A stretch of 64,000 nt of DNA from Pseudomonas oryzihabitans (GTDB lineage Bacteria; Pseudomonadota; Gammaproteobacteria; Pseudomonadales; Pseudomonadaceae), in contig NZ_CP102428.1 of assembly GCF_024652905.1 (NCBI RefSeq), positions 1,500,501-1,564,500 on the forward strand, given 5' to 3'. Under the pieces are notes generated by a model that had not been told where the DNA came from, searched no databases, and saw only the letters and a program-made list of their open reading frames with translations. Shown here one piece after another: positions 34,706 through 48,666 of this stretch (its first letter is position 1; the number at the start of each line of letters is the position of its first letter). The translations under genes were made by a program, and so were the position numbers.

Positions 34706-36895
34706 ATGACTTCAACTGAGTCCAACAAGCCGTTAACCGAAGCAACCACTTTCATCAGTAAGTCCAAGTCTCGTGTTCGTGAAGGCCTGCCCTATCCCCT
34801 GGGCGCTACCTGGGACGGCTCCGGCGTGAACTTCGCCATCTTTTCCGCCAACGCCACCAAGGTCGAACTCTGCCTCTTCGACGATGAAGGCAAGGAAGAA
34901 ATCGAGCGCATCGAACTGCCGGAATTCACCAATGAGATCTGGCACGGCTATCTGCCCGATGCCCGTCCCGGCACCCTCTACGGCTACCGGGTACACGGCC
35001 CGTACGAGCCGCAGAACGGCCATCGCTTCAATCACAACAAGCTGCTGATCGATCCCTATGCCAAGCAGATCGTCGGCGAGCTGGAGTGGAACGACGCCCT
35101 GTTCGGCTACACCATCGGCCACGCCGATGGCGACCTGTCCTTCGACGAGCGTGACAGCGCGCCCTTCATGCCGCGCTGCCGGGTCATCGACCCCGCCTTC
35201 ACCTGGGGCAACACCACCCATCCGCGGGTCCCGCGTGATCGTACCGTGTTCTACGAGACCCACGTCCGGGGTTACACCATGCAGCACCCGGCCGTCCCGG
35301 AAAGTGCCCGCGGTACCTTCTCCGGCCTGCAGGAAAGCGAGGTCATCGACTACATCAAGTCCCTCGGCATAACCTCCGTCGAGCTGATGCCGATCCACTA
35401 CTTTCTGGACGACAACCATCTGCTGGAAAAGGGCCTGAAGAACTTCTGGGGCTACAACACCCTGGCTTTCTTCGCGCCGCATTCGCGCTACATGGCCAGC
35501 CAGTCCATCGGCGAATTCAAGGTGATGGTCGCGCGCATGCACAATGCCGGCCTCGAGGTCATTCTCGACGTGGTCTACAACCACACCGCGGAAGGCAACG
35601 AGATGGGCCCGACCCTCTCGCTCAAGGGCATCGACAACGCCAACTATTACCGCCTGATGCCCGATGATGCGCGCTACTACATCAACGACACCGGTACCGG
35701 CAACACCCTGAACATGAGCCATCCCTGCGTGCTGCAGATGGTGACCGACTCGCTGCGCTACTGGGCCACCGAGATGGGCGTGGACGGCTTCCGCTTCGAC
35801 CTGGCCACCATCCTGGGCCGCGAGCCGGATGGCTTCGACGAAGGCGGCGGCTTCCTGCACGCCTGCCGTCAGGATCCGATCCTGGCCGAGACCAAGCTCA
35901 TCGCCGAGCCCTGGGACTGCGGTCCCGGCGGCTACCAGGTCGGCAACTTCCCACCCGGCTGGATGGAGTGGAACGATACCTTCCGTGACACCGCGCGGGC
36001 CTTCTGGAAGGGTGACGAAGACAAGATCGGCGATTTCGCGAAGATCTTCCTGGGCTCCGGCGACAAGTTCAATCGTCGCGGTCGCAAGCCCTATTCATCG
36101 GTGAACTTCGTGACCGCCCACGACGGCTTCACCCTGGCCGACACCGTGTCGTATAACGACAAGCACAACGAGGCCAACGGCGAAGGCAACAACGACGGCC
36201 ATTCCCACAATCTGTCGTGGAACTGTGGTGTCGAAGGCGAGACCGACGATCCGGAAATCATCGAACTGCGCTATCGCCAGATGCGCAACCTGCTGGCCAC
36301 CCTCTTCCTGTCCCAGGGCACGCCGATGCTGCTGGCCGGTGACGAATTCGCCCGTACCCAAGGCGGCAACAACAACGGTTACTGCCAGGACAGCGAGATC
36401 GGCTGGGTCAACTGGGAGATCAGCGAAAAGAGCGCCGAGCTCCAGGAATACGTGCGCAACCTGATCGACCTGCGCCGTCGCTATCCGCTGCTGCGTCGCA
36501 GCCGCTTCTTTACCGGTGCCTACAACGAGGAACTGGGCGTCAAGGATGTCACCTGGCTGCAGCCCGGCGGCACCGAGATGGGCGACGAGCAGTGGCAGGA
36601 CGGCAGCAACAAGTGCATGGGCATCCTGCTCGATGGCCGTGCCCAGCCGACCGGCATTCGTCGCAAGGGCGCGGATACCTCGCTGCTGATTCTGGTCAAT
36701 GCTCATTATGACGTGGTGGATTTCACCCTGCCGGAAGTCCCCATGGGCGAGCATTGGTCCCTGCAGCTGGATACCAATCAGCCTGACCTGGATGCCGGCG
36801 ACGTCTTCAATTTTGGAGACACCTATCAGGTCACCGGACGCTCGGTACTGCTGTTCGAGCTGACCCAGACCAAGCGGAGGAAGCGCCAGGCATGA
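34706..36895 (+). CDS. glgX: glycogen debranching enzyme (isoamylase type)
   Basis: Hydrolyses alpha-1,6 branches of alpha-glucan, giving linear chains for MalQ/TreY. The 729-residue GH13_11 protein has an N-terminal CBM48 domain ([20 protein letters not shown]). The catalytic regions are [33 protein letters not shown] (nucleophile), [16 protein letters not shown] (acid/base) and [20 protein letters not shown]. Start ATG 34706 has only a weak GAGAG. It ends in a four-base overlap with the YbhP-like gene, tying glucan turnover to the lipid genes downstream. Confidence 0.97.
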   Translation: MTSTESNKPLTEATTFISKSKSRVREGLPYPLGATWDGSGVNFAIFSANATKVELCLFDDEGKEEIERIELPEFTNEIWHGYLPDARPGTLYGYRVHGPYEPQNGHRFNHNKLLIDPYAKQIVGELEWNDALFGYTIGHADGDLSFDERDSAPFMPRCRVIDPAFTWGNTTHPRVPRDRTVFYETHVRGYTMQHPAVPESARGTFSGLQESEVIDYIKSLGITSVELMPIHYFLDDNHLLEKGLKNFWGYNTLAFFAPHSRYMASQSIGEFKVMVARMHNAGLEVILDVVYNHTAEGNEMGPTLSLKGIDNANYYRLMPDDARYYINDTGTGNTLNMSHPCVLQMVTDSLRYWATEMGVDGFRFDLATILGREPDGFDEGGGFLHACRQDPILAETKLIAEPWDCGPGGYQVGNFPPGWMEWNDTFRDTARAFWKGDEDKIGDFAKIFLGSGDKFNRRGRKPYSSVNFVTAHDGFTLADTVSYNDKHNEANGEGNNDGHSHNLSWNCGVEGETDDPEIIELRYRQMRNLLATLFLSQGTPMLLAGDEFARTQGGNNNGYCQDSEIGWVNWEISEKSAELQEYVRNLIDLRRRYPLLRRSRFFTGAYNEELGVKDVTWLQPGGTEMGDEQWQDGSNKCMGILLDGRAQPTGIRRKGADTSLLILVNAHYDVVDFTLPEVPMGEHWSLQLDTNQPDLDAGDVFNFGDTYQVTGRSVLLFELTQTKRRKRQA

Positions 36896-37653
36896 CGAAC
36901 GCGCAACAGGGTTTTTCGTTCAAGGTCCTGACCATCAACACGCACAAGGGCTTCACGTCCTTCAACCGCAAGTTCATCTTGCCGGAATTGCGCGAGGCGG
37001 TGCGGACGGTGTCAGCGGACATTGTCTTCTTGCAGGAGGTGTTGGGTACCCACGAAAAGCACCCGTTGCGCTTCGAGAACTGGCCGGCGGCGCCGCAGTA
37101 CGAGTTCCTGGCCGATTCGATGTGGACCGATTTCGCCTACGGGCGCAATGCGGTCTACCCGGACGGCCATCACGGTAATGCGGTGCTGTCGAAGTTTCCC
37201 ATCGTCAGTTACGACAACTTCGACATTTCCATCGCCGGTCCGGAAAAACGCGGGATGCTGCATTGCGTCCTGCGCGTACCGGATCAAGGGGTGGATCTGC
37301 ACGTCATCTGCGTCCATCTGGGGTTGCGGGAAAAGCATCGCCAGATGCAGATGAAGCTGATCTGCGAACACATCAATTCCCTGCCCAGCGACGCGCCCGT
37401 CGTGGTGGCAGGGGACTTCAACGACTGGCGCCAGAAGGCCAACGACATCCTTGGCCAAGGCGCGGGACTCGAAGAGGTGTTCATGAAGACCGCAGGGCGG
37501 CTGCCCAAGACCTTCCCGGCGAAGCGTCCACTGCTCTGCCTGGATCGCATCTATACCCGTAACGTCAGCGTCGGTCGCCCACAGGTGCTGGGCAATCAGC
37601 CGTGGTCGCACCTGTCCGATCACGCGCCCCTGGCTGCGGACTTCCACCTATGA
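36892..37653 (+). CDS. endonuclease/exonuclease/phosphatase family protein (YbhP-like)
   Basis: A 253-residue metal-dependent phosphoesterase of the EEP fold. Landmarks are LTINTHKGF near the N-terminus, IVFLQEVLG (metal Glu), [30 protein letters not shown] (catalytic Asp/Asn) and [12 protein letters not shown] (catalytic His). The order EEP protein, ClsB, YbhN matches E. coli ybhP-clsB-ybhN, which supports a phospholipid-linked job over DNA repair. Overlaps glgX and clsB by four bases at each side. Substrate unknown. Confidence 0.9.
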   Translation: MTNAQQGFSFKVLTINTHKGFTSFNRKFILPELREAVRTVSADIVFLQEVLGTHEKHPLRFENWPAAPQYEFLADSMWTDFAYGRNAVYPDGHHGNAVLSKFPIVSYDNFDISIAGPEKRGMLHCVLRVPDQGVDLHVICVHLGLREKHRQMQMKLICEHINSLPSDAPVVVAGDFNDWRQKANDILGQGAGLEEVFMKTAGRLPKTFPAKRPLLCLDRIYTRNVSVGRPQVLGNQPWSHLSDHAPLAADFHL

Positions 37654-38897
37654 ACTTCGAGTGGCGGGACGGAAACCGCATCGCCTTGCTGGAAAACGGC
37701 GAGGACTTCTTTCCCCGGGTTTTCGAGGCGATCCGCGAGGCGGAGCGCGAAGTCATCATCGAGACCTTCATCCTGTTCTACGACAAGGTGGGTCAGGGCC
37801 TGCAGCAAGAATTGGTGGCGGCGGCCAGGCGTGGTGTCCAGGTGGACATCACCGTGGATGCCTATGGCTCGCCCGATCTGCCGCGTGATTTCATCGATGA
37901 GATGGTTCATGCCGGCGTGCGCTTCCGCTACTACGATCCGCGCCCGCTGGTCATGGGCATGAGGACCAACCTCTTCCGCCGCCTGCATCGCAAGATCGTG
38001 GTTGTGGATGGCCGCCTGGGCTTCATCGGTGGCATCAATTATTCCGCCGAGCACCTGGGTGACTTCGGGCCGGAAGCCAAGCAGGACTACGCCGTCGAGG
38101 TGGAAGGCCCCATCGTCGACGATATCCATCGCTTCGCTCGCGACGCCATCAACTCGCCTGAGGAAACCCACCGCTGGTGGGGCAAGCGTTCGCAGAAGCC
38201 GGCCAACAACCGCAACCCGGGCAATGCCCAGGCCCTGCTGGTGTACCGCGACAACGACGAACATCGCGCCGACATCGAAAAGCACTACCTGGAAATGCTG
38301 CGCAACGCCAAACGCGAGGTGGTGATCGCCAACGCCTACTTCTTCCCGGGCTATCGTCTGCTGCGGGAGATGCGTAACGCGGCGCAGCGCGGCGTCCGGG
38401 TGGTGCTGATCGTACAAGGCGAGCCGGACATGGCCATCGTCAAGGTCGGCGCCCAGATGCTCTACAACTACCTAGTCAAGGCCGGGGTGGAGATCTACGA
38501 ATACTGCCTGCGCCCCTTGCACGGCAAGGTGGCGACCATGGACGAGCACTGGTCCACCGTGGGTTCGAGCAACCTGGACCCCTTGAGTCTTTCGCTCAAT
38601 CTCGAATGCAACCTGATCTTCCATGACCACGCTTTCAACCGTGAATTGCGCGGTCGCCTGGAAACCCTGATCGAGCATCACTGCGAGCACGTCGACAGCA
38701 GCAAGGTGCCCAAGCGCACCTATTGGCACCTGGCCAAGACGATGCTGGTCTTCCACTTTTTGCGCCACTTCCCCGCCTGGGTCGGCTGGCTGCCCGGTCA
38801 TACCCCCAAGATCGAACTGGTGAGTCCACCGGTGCAGCCCGAGCTGGAAACCCAGGACCGGGTCGATTCCCCGATTTCAAGGTATCCCCAACGATGA
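37650..38897 (+). CDS. clsB: cardiolipin synthase B (phospholipase D family)
   Basis: Forms cardiolipin or related phospholipids by phosphatidyl transfer. The 415-residue protein has the two HKD half-sites: [20 protein letters not shown] (first His/Lys/Asp) and [20 protein letters not shown] (second). [15 protein letters not shown] and [12 protein letters not shown] precede them. No N-terminal transmembrane pair is present, as in ClsB but not ClsA. ATG 37650 overlaps the stop of the YbhP-like gene; the four-base overlap with the next gene continues the coupled run. Confidence 0.94.
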   Translation: MNFEWRDGNRIALLENGEDFFPRVFEAIREAEREVIIETFILFYDKVGQGLQQELVAAARRGVQVDITVDAYGSPDLPRDFIDEMVHAGVRFRYYDPRPLVMGMRTNLFRRLHRKIVVVDGRLGFIGGINYSAEHLGDFGPEAKQDYAVEVEGPIVDDIHRFARDAINSPEETHRWWGKRSQKPANNRNPGNAQALLVYRDNDEHRADIEKHYLEMLRNAKREVVIANAYFFPGYRLLREMRNAAQRGVRVVLIVQGEPDMAIVKVGAQMLYNYLVKAGVEIYEYCLRPLHGKVATMDEHWSTVGSSNLDPLSLSLNLECNLIFHDHAFNRELRGRLETLIEHHCEHVDSSKVPKRTYWHLAKTMLVFHFLRHFPAWVGWLPGHTPKIELVSPPVQPELETQDRVDSPISRYPQR

Positions 38898-39940
38898 GCA
38901 GCCACAGCGACACCCTGGATCACGCCGACGACCAGGAAGACGGGCAGACTGCCGCCAAGCCGCAGAACGGCCGCTGGGTCCTGGCCAAGAAGATCCTGAC
39001 CTGGGTGTTTCTGATCGCGGTCGTGGTGCTGCTGGTGATCTACGCCCGGAAGGTCGACTGGGGCGAGGTCTGGAAGGTCTTTACCGGCTACAAGTGGACG
39101 ACGCTGGCCATGGCCGGTGGCCTGGTGGTGCTGTCCTACATCATGTACGGCTGCTACGACCTCATCGGTCGGGCCTATTGCGGGCACAAGCTGGTCAAGC
39201 GCCAGGTGTTCCTGGTGTCCTTCATCTGCTACGCCTTTACCCTCACCCTGAGCACCTGGGTCGGCGGCATCGGCATGAGGTATCGCCTCTACTCGCGATT
39301 GGGTCTTTCCAGTGGCACCATCACCCGCATCTTCTCCCTGAGCATCGCCACCAACTGGCTGGGGTACGTGCTGCTCGCCGGTGGCATCTTCGTCAGCGGT
39401 GTGGTGGACATGCCGCCTAACTGGTTCGTCGGCGACACCACGCTGCGGCTGATTGGCTTCGGCTTGCTAGCCTTCATCGTCTTCTACCTGGGCGTCTGCG
39501 CCTTCGCCAAACAGCGCGAATGGACGGTGCGCAAGCAGCGGCTCGCCCTGCCCTCACTGCGCATGGCCTGCCTGCAACTGCTGGTGTCTTCGATCAACTG
39601 GATGGCCATGGCCGCCATCGTCTATCTCTTCCTTGGCCGCCAGGTGGACTATCTGCATGTGCTCGGCGTACTGCTGCTCTCCAGCATCGCCATGGTCATC
39701 GTGCATATCCCGGCTGGCGTCGGCGTACTGGAGACGGTCTTCATCGCCCTGCTGGCCAATGACGGCCTCAGCCAGGGCAAGATCATCGCCGCCCTGCTTG
39801 GCTACCGGACCCTTTATTTCATCATCCCGCTGCTGATCGCCGCGGTGCTCTATTTCGCCTTGGAAGGTCGTGCCAAGAAGCTCAAGGTGAGCAATGATCG
39901 GCGCGAAGAGCGCAAGCAGCAGGAAAAGCACGCCACCTGA
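38894..39940 (+). CDS. ybhN: YbhN/UPF0104 membrane protein (lysylphosphatidylglycerol synthase TM-like)
   Basis: A 348-residue integral membrane protein with about eight helices (first at about 36-55, ILTWVFLIAVVVLLVIYARK). It has the family segment SFICYAFTLTLSTWVGGIGM followed by RYRLYSRLGLSSGTITRIFS and VVIVHIPAG-like VIVHIPAGVGVLETVFIALL. This is the flippase-like transmembrane family related to MprF. In E. coli it forms the third gene with ybhP and clsB. A role in lipid translocation is inference. It ends 7 bp from the convergent PL7-like gene. The first 35 residues are acidic and hydrophilic. Confidence 0.92.
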   Translation: MSSHSDTLDHADDQEDGQTAAKPQNGRWVLAKKILTWVFLIAVVVLLVIYARKVDWGEVWKVFTGYKWTTLAMAGGLVVLSYIMYGCYDLIGRAYCGHKLVKRQVFLVSFICYAFTLTLSTWVGGIGMRYRLYSRLGLSSGTITRIFSLSIATNWLGYVLLAGGIFVSGVVDMPPNWFVGDTTLRLIGFGLLAFIVFYLGVCAFAKQREWTVRKQRLALPSLRMACLQLLVSSINWMAMAAIVYLFLGRQVDYLHVLGVLLLSSIAMVIVHIPAGVGVLETVFIALLANDGLSQGKIIAALLGYRTLYFIIPLLIAAVLYFALEGRAKKLKVSNDRREERKQQEKHAT

Positions 39941-39947
39941 GACGGGC

Positions 39948-40673
39948 CTACCGATTATTGGGCTGGTGCATGGAAATCAGCCGGTAGAAGAGTACCCGTC
40001 CGCCCTCGGTGGCGGGTCCTTCCCCGTCACGTAAGCGGGCGCCCGCCTTGAAATACAGGTGATGGTTGCTCCAGGCGTTGTCCAGTTGCAGACCCAGATC
40101 CCCGTTTCGTGAACCGGCACCATGGGCACGTATGGTGAGCACGCCACTGCGCGTCAGCTTGATGTCGTAGCTGAAGCGACTGTTGAGCGGCAGGTGCTCC
40201 AGCAGGATGACGTCCTTGGGGCTGTCGCTGGGGCTCTCTCGCAACCGGGCGATCAGTTGACCCTGGGCGACCTGCCCATTGCCCGTGGCCGGACTCTCCA
40301 CCCGATAGACCAGTTGCAACAGCGCCTGAGGCGCGGCCGGTATCGCGGTCTGGTCCTCGATCTGGCTGATGATGACCTCAGGGCGTGACGGCACCTGCTG
40401 CACCGCCGCCTCGGCCTGTAGCAGGGCGTCCGCCTCGCGGTACTTCCAGGCATAGGCACTGCCGTCCGGACGCGTCTCGCGGAGCTCGGTGGCGGGATAG
40501 CTGCTGAAGGGCTGCGGGGTGCCGGTCACCGGGACCCAGAACACCAGCGATCCCCCCTCGCCGCGCGTGAGGTAGAGGCTGCGAAAGGCGCTACTGTTGA
40601 GTTCGGCGGTCTGTACCTGGGCCACGGGCATGGGTACGGGAACCGTCAGATTCCATTCAGCGAGATCGATCAT
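39948..40673 (-). CDS. PL7 (alginate lyase 2) fold protein with degenerate active site
   Basis: A 241-residue jelly-roll protein. MIDLAEWNLTVPVP, FSSYPATELRET, VIISQIEDQT and HHLYFKAGARLRD correspond to the PL7 landmarks. In active PL7 lyases these read R-T/S-E-L-R, Q-I/V-H and YFKAG-x-Y-x-Q. Here the first Arg is Ala, the catalytic His is Glu and the catalytic Tyr is Arg. No signal peptide is seen. It may be a binding protein or use another chemistry. ATG 40673 is preferred; eleven more residues are open to 40706. It sits 89 bp after glgB in the same direction. Confidence 0.8.
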   Translation of the reverse strand: MIDLAEWNLTVPVPMPVAQVQTAELNSSAFRSLYLTRGEGGSLVFWVPVTGTPQPFSSYPATELRETRPDGSAYAWKYREADALLQAEAAVQQVPSRPEVIISQIEDQTAIPAAPQALLQLVYRVESPATGNGQVAQGQLIARLRESPSDSPKDVILLEHLPLNSRFSYDIKLTRSGVLTIRAHGAGSRNGDLGLQLDNAWSNHHLYFKAGARLRDGEGPATEGGRVLFYRLISMHQPNNR

Positions 40674-40695
40674 GGGGTTCTCGGTGGCCAGATGC

Positions 40696-40731
40696 CTGAC
40701 AAGCATCGCCCAGAACGGGGATGCCTGTCAG
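40696..40731. repeat. imperfect inverted repeat before the PL7-like gene
   Basis: CTGACAAGCATC and GATGCCTGTCAG pair in 11 of 12 positions around a 12-base loop, just upstream of ATG 40673. It may be a leader hairpin or operator. Confidence 0.4.
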
Positions 40732-40737
40732 CGGAAC

Positions 40738-40755
40738 GCGCCCCGTATGGGGCGC
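40738..40755 (-). terminator. hairpin after glgB
   Basis: GCGCCCC-N4-GGGGCGC, seven perfect pairs, 7 bp after the glgB stop. The U-tract is poor (GTTCC), so readthrough into the PL7-like gene is likely. Confidence 0.5.
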
Positions 40756-40762
40756 TCCCGGA

Positions 40763-42978
40763 TCAGCCCTGCGGCTTGAACACCAGCAGACCCAGCGGTG
40801 GCACTTGCAGATTCAGCGAGGCCGGCTGGCCGTGGGCGCCGATTTCCTCGGCCGTCACGCCGCCGCCATTGCCCAGATTGGAGCCACCGTAGCGCTCGGC
40901 ATCGCTGTTGAAGATCTCCTGCCAGTGGCCCAGTGCAGGCACGCCCACTCGGTAGTCGTGACGCGGCACTGGGGTGAAGTTGGCGATGACCAGCAGCGGT
41001 CGCTGCTGGGCGTCCTTGCGCAGCCAGGCGAAGACGCTGTTGCCATTGTCGTCCCCTACCACCCAATCGAAGCCCTCAGGCAGATGATCACGCTCGTGCA
41101 GGGCCGGCTCATGACGATAGAGGTGGTTGAGATCGGCCAGCAGCTGCTGCACGCCCCGGTGGGTACCGTGCTCCAGCAGGAACCAGTCCAGCTCGCGATC
41201 ATGACTCCACTCGCGCCACTGACCGAATTCGCAGCCCATGAACAGCAGCTTCTTGCCCGGGTGGGTCCACATAAAGCTCAGGTAGGTACGCAGGTTGGCG
41301 AACTTCTGCCAAACGTCGCCCGGCATCTTCTCGATCATCGAGCCCTTGCCGTGCACCACCTCATCATGGGAGATGGGCAGCATGAAGCGTTCGGACCAGG
41401 CGTACACCAGGCCAAAGGTCATCTGGTGATGATGGTACTGGCGATAGACCGGATCCTCTTCCACATAGTGGAGGGTGTCGTTCATCCAGCCCATGTTCCA
41501 CTTGAAGTCGAAACCCAACCCCCCTTCGCTGACCGGTGCGCTGACGCCCGGCCAGGAGGTGGATTCCTCGGCGATCACCAGCGCGCCTGGCGCCTCTTCG
41601 TGGACCACCTCGTTGAGGTGACGCAGGAAGGCGATGGTCTCCAGGTTCTCGCGACCGCCGTGGATGTTGGGAATCCACTCACCGTGCTTGCGCGAATAGT
41701 CGCGGTAGAGCATGGAGGCCACGGCATCCACCCGCAGGCCGTCGATGTGGAAGTGCTTGAGCCAATGCATTGCGGAAGCCAGCATGAAGCCGTGCACCTC
41801 GTGGCGCCCCAGGTTGTAGATGTAGGTGTTCCAGTCCTGGTGGAAGCCTTCGAAGGGGTGCTCGTACTCGTACAGGGCGGTACCGTCGAAACGGGCCAGG
41901 CCGTGTTCGTCGGTGGGGAAATGCGCCGGGACCCAGTCGAGGATCACACCGATGTCCGCCTGGTGACAGGCATCGACGAAGGCAGCGAAGTCTGCCGGGG
42001 TGCCGAAGCGCGAGGTGGGCGCAAACTGGCCCAGCGGTTGGTAGCCCCAGGAACCGCTGAAGGGATGCTCCATGATCGGCAGCAGCTCGATATGGGTGAA
42101 GCCCATCTCGCGGACGTAGGGAATCAAGCGCTCCGCCAGCTCGCGCCAGTTGTACTGTCGCCCCTCGTCACCCCCTTCGCGGCGCCAGGAACCGGCGTGC
42201 AATTCGTAGACCGAGATAGGCGCTTCCACGCCTTGCAACTCGCGACGGCGAGCCATCCAGTCCTGATCGTGCCAGGTGAAAGGCTTGTTGTCGGCCACCA
42301 CCGAGGCGGTGCGCGGCGGCAACTCCGCCGCCAGGGCAATGGGGTCGGCCTTGAGCGGCAACACGCCGTGCTGGCCGAGGATCTCGTACTTGTAGGCCGT
42401 GCCGACCGGCAGGCGCGGGACGAACAGCTCCCAGACGCCACTGTTGGCACGCAGACGCATGGGCAGGCGGCGGCCGTCCCAGCTGTTGAAGTCGCCCACC
42501 ACCGAAACGCGCCGGGCATTGGGCGCCCAGACCGCGAAGCGCACGCCCTCGATGCCGTCGACCTGGCAGCGTTGGGCGCCAAAGGTCTCGCCGAGATTGC
42601 GGTGGCGGCCTTCGTTGAACAGGTAGAGATCGGTCTCCCCCAGCAACAGGCCGAAGGAATAGGGATCCTCGGTTTCCTGCACACCGCTGGGCCAGCGGAT
42701 GATCAGCTTGTAGGGCGCGGCGTACTCCAGCCGTGCAACGAACAGGCCGGGCACCCGCCCGGGCTGCATCTGGGCCAGGGGCCGACCGCTGACGCGATCG
42801 ACCAGTTCGACACCCAAGGCACTGGGCAGAAAGGCGCGGACGATCACGTCCTCGCCATCGGGATGGGGACCGAGCACGGCGAAGGGATTGCCGTGCTCGC
42901 CGCGGGCCAGCGACTCGGCTTCGGCAGCCGAGAGCCGGGCGTCGTCCAGGAGAGCGACGGGGGCGGTATTGTGATCGG

Positions 42979-42982
<4 letters not shown>
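40763..42982 (-). CDS. glgB: 1,4-alpha-glucan branching enzyme
   Basis: Introduces alpha-1,6 branches into the glucan made by GlgE or GlgA. The 739-residue GH13_9 protein has an N-terminal CBM48 tandem ([31 protein letters not shown]). Its catalytic regions are [37 protein letters not shown] (nucleophile), [14 protein letters not shown] (acid/base) and [19 protein letters not shown] 42982 overlaps the treS stop by four bases, with GGAG upstream. Last enzyme of the minus-strand glgE-treS-glgB run. Confidence 0.97.
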
Positions 42983-46308
<3,326 letters not shown>

Positions 46309-46388
46309 GTCGTCAGGTCCTTAACAGGGCGTCTGAATCAGATACGTGCGCCGGTCGTCCATGCCGCCCGGCGATGGAGATGGATCGG

Positions 46389-46422
46389 ACCAGGCACGCC
46401 GGGATGTCTCCCGCTGCCTGGT
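46389..46422 (-). repeat. hairpin in the glgE-treS intergenic region
   Basis: ACCAGGCA/TGCCTGGT (8 pairs) with an inner CGGGA/TCCCG stem, 20 bp after the glgE stop. No U-tract; possibly a processing or stabilising element. Confidence 0.45.
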
Positions 46423-46441
46423 CGACCCGTCTGAGAGGTCG

Positions 46442-48445
46442 CTAGTGGCCCGCCTGGATGCGCCAGATGCCGAAGGGCATCGACGGCTCCAGCCGTGTCC
46501 ATTGGGTCTTGCCGTGCCAGGCCCAGCGGTGCCCGGTCATCAGGTCTTCGCCATAGGTAGTGGCGTGATCGTCGAGGCCCAGCTCCCACAATGGCAGTTC
46601 GAAATGGCCTTCCTGGGCGTTGAAGGGATCCAGGTTGATCGCCACCAGGATGAAGTTGCCCAGGTCGTCGGTGCGTTTGCCGAAATAGAGGATCTGGTCG
46701 TTCCAGCAGGTGTAGACCTTGAGCCCCAGATGGGTTTGCAAGGCGGGGTTCTGCCGGCGGATCCGGTTGAGCTGGGCGATCTCGCCCATGATGTTGCCCG
46801 GCGCATAGAAGTCGCGCGGGCGCAGCTCGTACTTCTCCGAATCCAGGTATTCCTCCTTGCCGGGCGTGAGGGGCGCGCCCTCGCAGAGCTCGAAGCCGGC
46901 GTACATGCCCCACAGACCGGAACCCATGGTGGCCAGGGCCGCGCGGATCAGGAAGCCGGGACGGCCACTGGTCTGCAGGAAGCCCGGGTTGATGTCCGGC
47001 GTGTTGACGAAGAAATTCGGCCGGTAGCAATCGCGCAGCGGCGCTTCGTTGAGCTGGGTGAAATACTCGGTCAGCTCAGCCTTGGTGTTGCGCCAGGTGA
47101 AATAGGTGTAGCTCTGGCTATAACCCACCTTGCCCAGGCGCGCCATCATCGCTGGCTTGGTGAAGGCTTCGGCGAGGAACATGACATCGGCGTCGCGCCC
47201 ACGGATGTCCGCGATCAGCCATTCCCAGAACGGCAGCGGCTTGGTGTGGGGGTTGTCGACGCGGAAGATCTTCACGCCCTGCTCCACCCAGTGCCAGACC
47301 ACGTCACGCAGCGCCAGCCACAAATCCGGCACGGCATCCTTGGCATAGAAGTCGACGTTGACGATGTCCTGGTACTTCTTCGGCGGGTTCTCCGCATAGC
47401 GCATGGACCCATCCGGCCGCCAGGAGAACCAGCCCGGATGTTCCTTGAGCCATGGATGGTCGGGCGAACACTGGATGGCGAAGTCCAGGGCGATCTCCAG
47501 GCCGTGGTCGGCGGCCGCGGCCACCAGGGCGCGAAAGTCCTCCAGGGTACCCAGCTCGGGATGCACGGCATCGTGGCCGCCATCGGGGCTGCCGATGGCA
47601 TAGGGACTGCCCGGCTGATCCGCGCCCGCCCCCAGGGTATTGTTCTTGCCCTTGCGGTGGGCCAGGCCAATCGGATGGATCGGCGGGAAGTACAGGACAT
47701 CGAAACCCATGTCGCGAACACGCGGCAATTCGCCGATCACGTTACGGAAGGTGCCGTGGCGCTGGGGGTCATCGGTGATCGAGCGTGGGAAGAGTTCGTA
47801 CCAGCTGGCGAATTCGGCGCGTAGGCGCTCGATGTCCAGCGGGTATTCGATGCTGTGGGTCAGATGCACATAGGCATCCACAGGTGCCATGGCCTGGCTG
47901 GCCTCACCCGCCAGCAGCACGGCGACCTTGTCGCCCTCACTGCCCGCCTGATCGAGGCGCTGCAGTAGCGCCTCCAGCGGACCGCGCTGCTCGCCTTCAG
48001 CGCGAGACAGCGCCTGTTCCACATGGATGCGGCCTTCCTGCAACTCCAGGTTCAGGCCGACACCCGCGGCGTACTTCTTCTCGATCTCGTAGCGATAGGT
48101 GCCCCAGACGTCCCACCAGGCCTGGACCACGAATTCGTAACGACCCACGGCCGGCGGTGTGAAGCGACCGCGCCAGAGATCGTTGGTTTCCAGGGTCAGC
48201 GGAGCGTGTTGCCAGTTCTCCTCGCCCTCCTGACGCCAGAGCACGCTGGCAGCCAGCTTGTCGTGGCCATCGGCGAAGATCTTGGCGGTCACCTCGACGA
48301 CCCGACCGGCGATACCTTTGGCGGCAAACTGGCCATTGTCCACGGCCGGAGTGACCGATTCGATGGCGATGCGCGGAGTCTGGGCAGCCGTGACGGGATC
48401 GAGGGAAAGCGTGGAAAAAGAACCGGGGAGATCGGTGTTCGACAT
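46442..48445 (-). CDS. glgE: alpha-1,4-glucan:maltose-1-phosphate maltosyltransferase
   Basis: Extends alpha-glucan by two glucose units from maltose-1-phosphate. The 667-residue GH13_3 protein has the N-terminal beta domain (RIAIESVTPAVDNGQFAAKG), LYFPPIHPIGLAHRKGKNN, LDFAIQCSPDHPWLKEHPGW, VKIFRVDNPHTKPLPFWEWL (nucleophile Asp) and VMFLAEAFTKPAMM (acid/base Glu); the RVDNPHTKP form is specific to GlgE. I chose ATG 48445 (MSNTDLP, GGAG upstream); five more codons reach ATG 48460. First gene of glgE-treS-glgB; its 5' leader holds a 28-bp palindrome and an AlgU-like promoter. Confidence 0.96.
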   Translation of the reverse strand: MSNTDLPGSFSTLSLDPVTAAQTPRIAIESVTPAVDNGQFAAKGIAGRVVEVTAKIFADGHDKLAASVLWRQEGEENWQHAPLTLETNDLWRGRFTPPAVGRYEFVVQAWWDVWGTYRYEIEKKYAAGVGLNLELQEGRIHVEQALSRAEGEQRGPLEALLQRLDQAGSEGDKVAVLLAGEASQAMAPVDAYVHLTHSIEYPLDIERLRAEFASWYELFPRSITDDPQRHGTFRNVIGELPRVRDMGFDVLYFPPIHPIGLAHRKGKNNTLGAGADQPGSPYAIGSPDGGHDAVHPELGTLEDFRALVAAAADHGLEIALDFAIQCSPDHPWLKEHPGWFSWRPDGSMRYAENPPKKYQDIVNVDFYAKDAVPDLWLALRDVVWHWVEQGVKIFRVDNPHTKPLPFWEWLIADIRGRDADVMFLAEAFTKPAMMARLGKVGYSQSYTYFTWRNTKAELTEYFTQLNEAPLRDCYRPNFFVNTPDINPGFLQTSGRPGFLIRAALATMGSGLWGMYAGFELCEGAPLTPGKEEYLDSEKYELRPRDFYAPGNIMGEIAQLNRIRRQNPALQTHLGLKVYTCWNDQILYFGKRTDDLGNFILVAINLDPFNAQEGHFELPLWELGLDDHATTYGEDLMTGHRWAWHGKTQWTRLEPSMPFGIWRIQAGH

Positions 48446-48475
48446 CGAGCCTGACTCCATCTAGAGACGCGTGAA

Positions 48476-48503
48476 AGGTCGCAGCGCTCAAGCGCTGCGA
48501 CCT
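48476..48503. repeat. perfect 28-bp palindrome in the glgE leader
   Basis: AGGTCGCAGCGCT and AGCGCTGCGACCT are exact inverse complements (13 pairs) around CA. It lies 31 bp upstream of the glgE ATG. In the mRNA it would be a very stable hairpin followed by UUUCACG; as DNA it could bind a dimeric regulator. Confidence 0.8.
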
Positions 48504-48666
48504 AGGTCATGAACCCACTACTGCTTGGCTTGCCGCCAAAGAGGCCTGGCTGGCCAACCCCTCGCAGAGGGATCGGTAACCCGTAGCGATGCCCAGGAGG
48601 ACACCACTCCAGACAGCCGCGGCTCTACTGCAACCGGAAGCACTCACGCGGGTGTGTCTGAAAGAG

